The translations under genes were made by a program, and so were the position numbers. A model generated the notes under the pieces. The model was not told the DNA's origin and did not search any database. It was given only the letters and a program-made list of their open reading frames with translations. DNA of 8,580 nucleotides, taken from assembly GCA_030615655.1 (NCBI GenBank), contig JAUWYU010000055.1, positions 1 to 8,580 of the forward strand, written 5' to 3'. The first letter of the stretch is position 1, and every line of letters begins with the position of its first letter. Shown piece by piece: positions 7,051 to 8,580 of this stretch. This stretch comes from Dehalococcoidia bacterium (GTDB taxonomy: Bacteria > Chloroflexota > Dehalococcoidia > Dehalococcoidales > RBG-16-60-22).

Positions 7051-7517
7051 CTCTTTTTTCTGAGTTTTTTCATATCCTCGGGCTTCCAGGGTAGCAGCTC
7101 GCCCTTGGCGCCCTTTTTCACATATTCGCCCCCGAGGGTAATGTTTATCAGCATGATGGGTTTGCTTATCCGCTTGTAGTTCATGGGACAGTGCATCAGG
7201 CCCGCGGGAACATGGACGATGGTGGATTCGGTTATGGTGTGTTTCTCCATCTCCTCGCCCAGCCATATCTCTACTTCCGCATCAAAATCCCTGACATCTT
7301 CCGGCGTACCTAAAAAACACAGGAACTGGTCGTAGTCGTGCTTGTGGGGGACCTCAAACTGGAATGGAGGTCCGTAAAAGTACGAATATCTGATACCCAC
7401 ATCGGCAGTACCACCCGCAACTTTACCATCATAGACCATTCTCTGTGCCAGCGGGGGAAAATCACCTTTCAGAGTAGGTGCCTTTATTAAATATTTCCCG
7501 TATTTTGATTCAGCCAT
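7044..7517 (-). CDS. Small cupin-like protein
   Basis: A 157-residue soluble protein with a single predicted beta-barrel cupin domain. Cupin motif 1 is recognisable around PHKHDYDQFLCFLG (57-70), with metal-ligand candidates H58 and H60. The usual Glu of that motif is Q64 (or D63). Motif 2 is around VHVPAGLMHCP (101-111), with P104, G106 and H109. The C-terminus is lysine-rich (KKLRKKRE). The start ATG has AGGAGGA at 7533-7527 with a 9-nt spacer. It is the last gene of a minus-strand operon, 29 nt after the SDR gene. Cupins of this size are isomerases, decarboxylases, dioxygenases or ligand sensors, and the sequence does not say which. The operon suggests a role in metabolising the product of the SDR/flavoprotein steps. 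The fold call is fairly secure; the function is unknown. Confidence 0.72.
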   Translation of the reverse strand: MAESKYGKYLIKAPTLKGDFPPLAQRMVYDGKVAGGTADVGIRYSYFYGPPFQFEVPHKHDYDQFLCFLGTPEDVRDFDAEVEIWLGEEMEKHTITESTIVHVPAGLMHCPMNYKRISKPIMLINITLGGEYVKKGAKGELLPWKPEDMKKLRKKRE

Positions 7518-7546
7518 TTTTCCTGGTCCTCCTGTCTTCTGATGAA

Positions 7547-8338
7547 TTACTTCGGGGGTGGCCCCCCTCCACCCATCTGGATTCCGCCTCCGCCCACAGC
7601 GATACTGTCTCCCGTTATATATGACGATTCCTCTGAGGCCAGGAATAAGGCCGCTGATGCGATATCATCTGTGGTACCAATTCTTCCCAGGCGCACACCT
7701 TTTGCCATCTGAGTGTAAAAAGCATCTACATCTTTTACATCAGGACCAGCAAAAACGGCCGACATGTCCGTGCGAATCATTCCCGGGTGAATTATGTTGA
7801 CGCGGACATTATATGGGGCCAGTGCGGTAGCTATACACCGCGAGACCGACAAAGCTCCAGCTTTAGAGGCAGCGTAATGAATTGAGTTAGGGCTGGCATC
7901 AAGGGCAACCAGAGATACTACATTGATAATATTTCCAGAGTTATTTTCTTTCATATGGGGGGCGATTGCTTGACAACATAAAAAAGTCCCTTTCATGTTT
8001 ATATCTACAACTCTATCCCATTCCTCTTCGGATATATCATTGAGCATGGTTGGTTTCGTCCCTATCCCGGCGCAATTTACCATGATGTCTACCTTCCCGA
8101 ATTTATCGATTGCCCTCGCCACCATATCCTTCACCTGGCCGCTGTCGGTGACGTCACAATGGACGTAAATTGCGTCCTTTCCTTTTTTCTTGACCTCTCC
8201 CACCGTTCTCTCGCCCTCTTTATCGCGAACATCGGCGATAACGGAGGAGCAGCCTTCCCCGGCAAAGCGGAGGGCAATGGCCCTTCCCATCCCCCTGGAA
8301 CCTCCCGTGATAATAGCAACCCTGTCTTTAAGTAACAT
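7547..8338 (-). CDS. Short-chain dehydrogenase/reductase (SDR), classical type
   Basis: A 263-residue NAD(P)-dependent oxidoreductase expected to interconvert an alcohol and a ketone, or a 3-hydroxyacyl and 3-oxoacyl group. Classical SDR motifs are all present: the cofactor loop TGGSRGMG (11-18), NCAG (88-91), N114, and the catalytic S142, Y155 and K159 (YAASK). An Asp at the end of beta-2 (D36, in VIADVRD) favours NAD(H) over NADP(H). The C-terminus runs into an unusual Gly/Pro tail (GGGGIQMGGGGPPPK). The ATG at 8338 was chosen because AGGAGG at 8350-8345 precedes it by 6 nt and the TGxxxGxG motif then falls at the normal distance. The frame extends upstream to a Met at 8461, but that extension overlaps the end of the preceding gene and has no SDR homology. 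The gene lies 29 nt after a flavoprotein stop and 29 nt before the cupin gene, indicating one operon. The substrate is unknown. Confidence 0.92.
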   Translation of the reverse strand: MLLKDRVAIITGGSRGMGRAIALRFAGEGCSSVIADVRDKEGERTVGEVKKKGKDAIYVHCDVTDSGQVKDMVARAIDKFGKVDIMVNCAGIGTKPTMLNDISEEEWDRVVDINMKGTFLCCQAIAPHMKENNSGNIINVVSLVALDASPNSIHYAASKAGALSVSRCIATALAPYNVRVNIIHPGMIRTDMSAVFAGPDVKDVDAFYTQMAKGVRLGRIGTTDDIASAALFLASEESSYITGDSIAVGGGGIQMGGGGPPPK

Positions 8339-8344
8339 ATGTTT

Positions 8345-8350
8345 CCTCCT
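8345..8350 (-). promoter_or_regulatory. Ribosome binding site that fixes the SDR start
   Basis: AGGAGG, read on the minus strand, lies 6 nt before the ATG at 8338. It supports the 263-residue SDR over the longer reading that would begin at 8461 inside the upstream gene. Confidence 0.85.
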
Positions 8351-8367
8351 CGTATTGACTGAATCTC

Positions 8368-8580
8368 TTATTCCTTCGCCGTTATATAGAGCGAAGCTTC
8401 CGATGCCCCGTTGGGGTCGAAATTTTTCTTGATCTTCCTCAGCAGCAGGTGATAATTGCATGTTTCCGGCCCGTACATGTCATGAAGTGCATCTGAATAG
8501 GTGTGGTGGGGCACTCCGAATCGACCGCGTAGAGCCGTCTTGTTCGCCTCCCTGCTGAGCATTCCCTGGACATTCATTAT
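8368..8580 (-). CDS. FAD-binding oxidoreductase, C-terminal fragment (cut by window edge)
   Basis: Only the last 70 or so codons are inside the window; the frame is open to position 8580 and ends with TAA at 8370-8368. The pattern RFGVP, then GPETCNY, then KIKKNFDPNG and SLYI lines up with the end of the complete flavoprotein at 973-2658 (RYGVP at 485-489, GPLYDNY, KIKKMLDPN at 520-528, TAYI). It is therefore very likely the C-terminal cap of a second VAO/PCMH-type FAD oxidoreductase. The first Met seen is internal, not a start. It heads the visible part of the minus-strand operon that continues with the SDR and cupin genes. The rest of the protein and any upstream partner genes lie outside the window. 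The inference rests on a short alignment. Confidence 0.7.
   Translation of the reverse strand: MMNVQGMLSREANKTALRGRFGVPHHTYSDALHDMYGPETCNYHLLLRKIKKNFDPNGASEASLYITAKE

Noticed and set aside
8339..8461. N-terminal extension of the SDR by 41 residues
   Set aside because: It would overlap the 3' end of the upstream flavoprotein gene, has no SDR similarity, and a strong ribosome binding site supports the start at 8338.

Overview
The window reads as ordinary bacterial protein-coding DNA of moderately high GC (by eye, mid-50s percent). It is densely packed, with Shine-Dalgarno sequences before most genes and one textbook sigma70-type promoter. The gene content is an HdrB/HdrD-like iron-sulfur protein, VAO/PCMH-type flavoproteins, an SDR and a PadR-controlled ABC exporter. 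It suggests an anaerobe or facultative anaerobe that oxidises organic acids, alcohols or aromatic/alicyclic compounds. A Dehalococcoidia-like Chloroflexota or a Desulfobacterota-like host would fit, but this is only an impression from gene style.

Layout. Positions 1-2658 (+ strand) hold the end of a catabolic operon. It contains a 5'-truncated CCG-domain iron-sulfur protein followed 39 bp later by a complete FAD-dependent oxidoreductase. Positions 2659-2863 are a 205-bp regulatory gap with an imperfect inverted repeat, a consensus promoter (TTGACA, 17 bp, TATAAT) and a palindromic ATATCG-type operator lying on the predicted transcription start. Positions 2864-7020 (+ strand) hold a PadR regulator and two adjacent ABC exporter half-transporters. 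Their complementary active-site substitutions mark them as one heterodimer. Positions 7044-8580 (- strand) hold a convergent catabolic operon, read right to left: the C-terminal end of a second FAD oxidoreductase, an SDR dehydrogenase and a small cupin protein, with 29-nt gaps between genes.

How the genes may work together. The flavoprotein and Fe-S protein on the left form a plausible substrate dehydrogenase with electron transfer. The flavoprotein, SDR and cupin on the right look like a second short oxidation module using a related flavoprotein. The PadR-ABC unit between them resembles the LmrR-LmrCD arrangement known from Lactococcus: a PadR-family repressor controlling a heterodimeric multidrug exporter, probably autoregulated and relieved by ligand. 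No rRNA, tRNA, CRISPR array, insertion sequence or attachment site was seen. I found no clear evidence of a wholly new system. The points most worth checking are the operator/promoter arrangement, the asymmetric exporter, the paralogous flavoproteins on both flanks, and the unusual sequence features of the left-hand flavoprotein and Fe-S protein.
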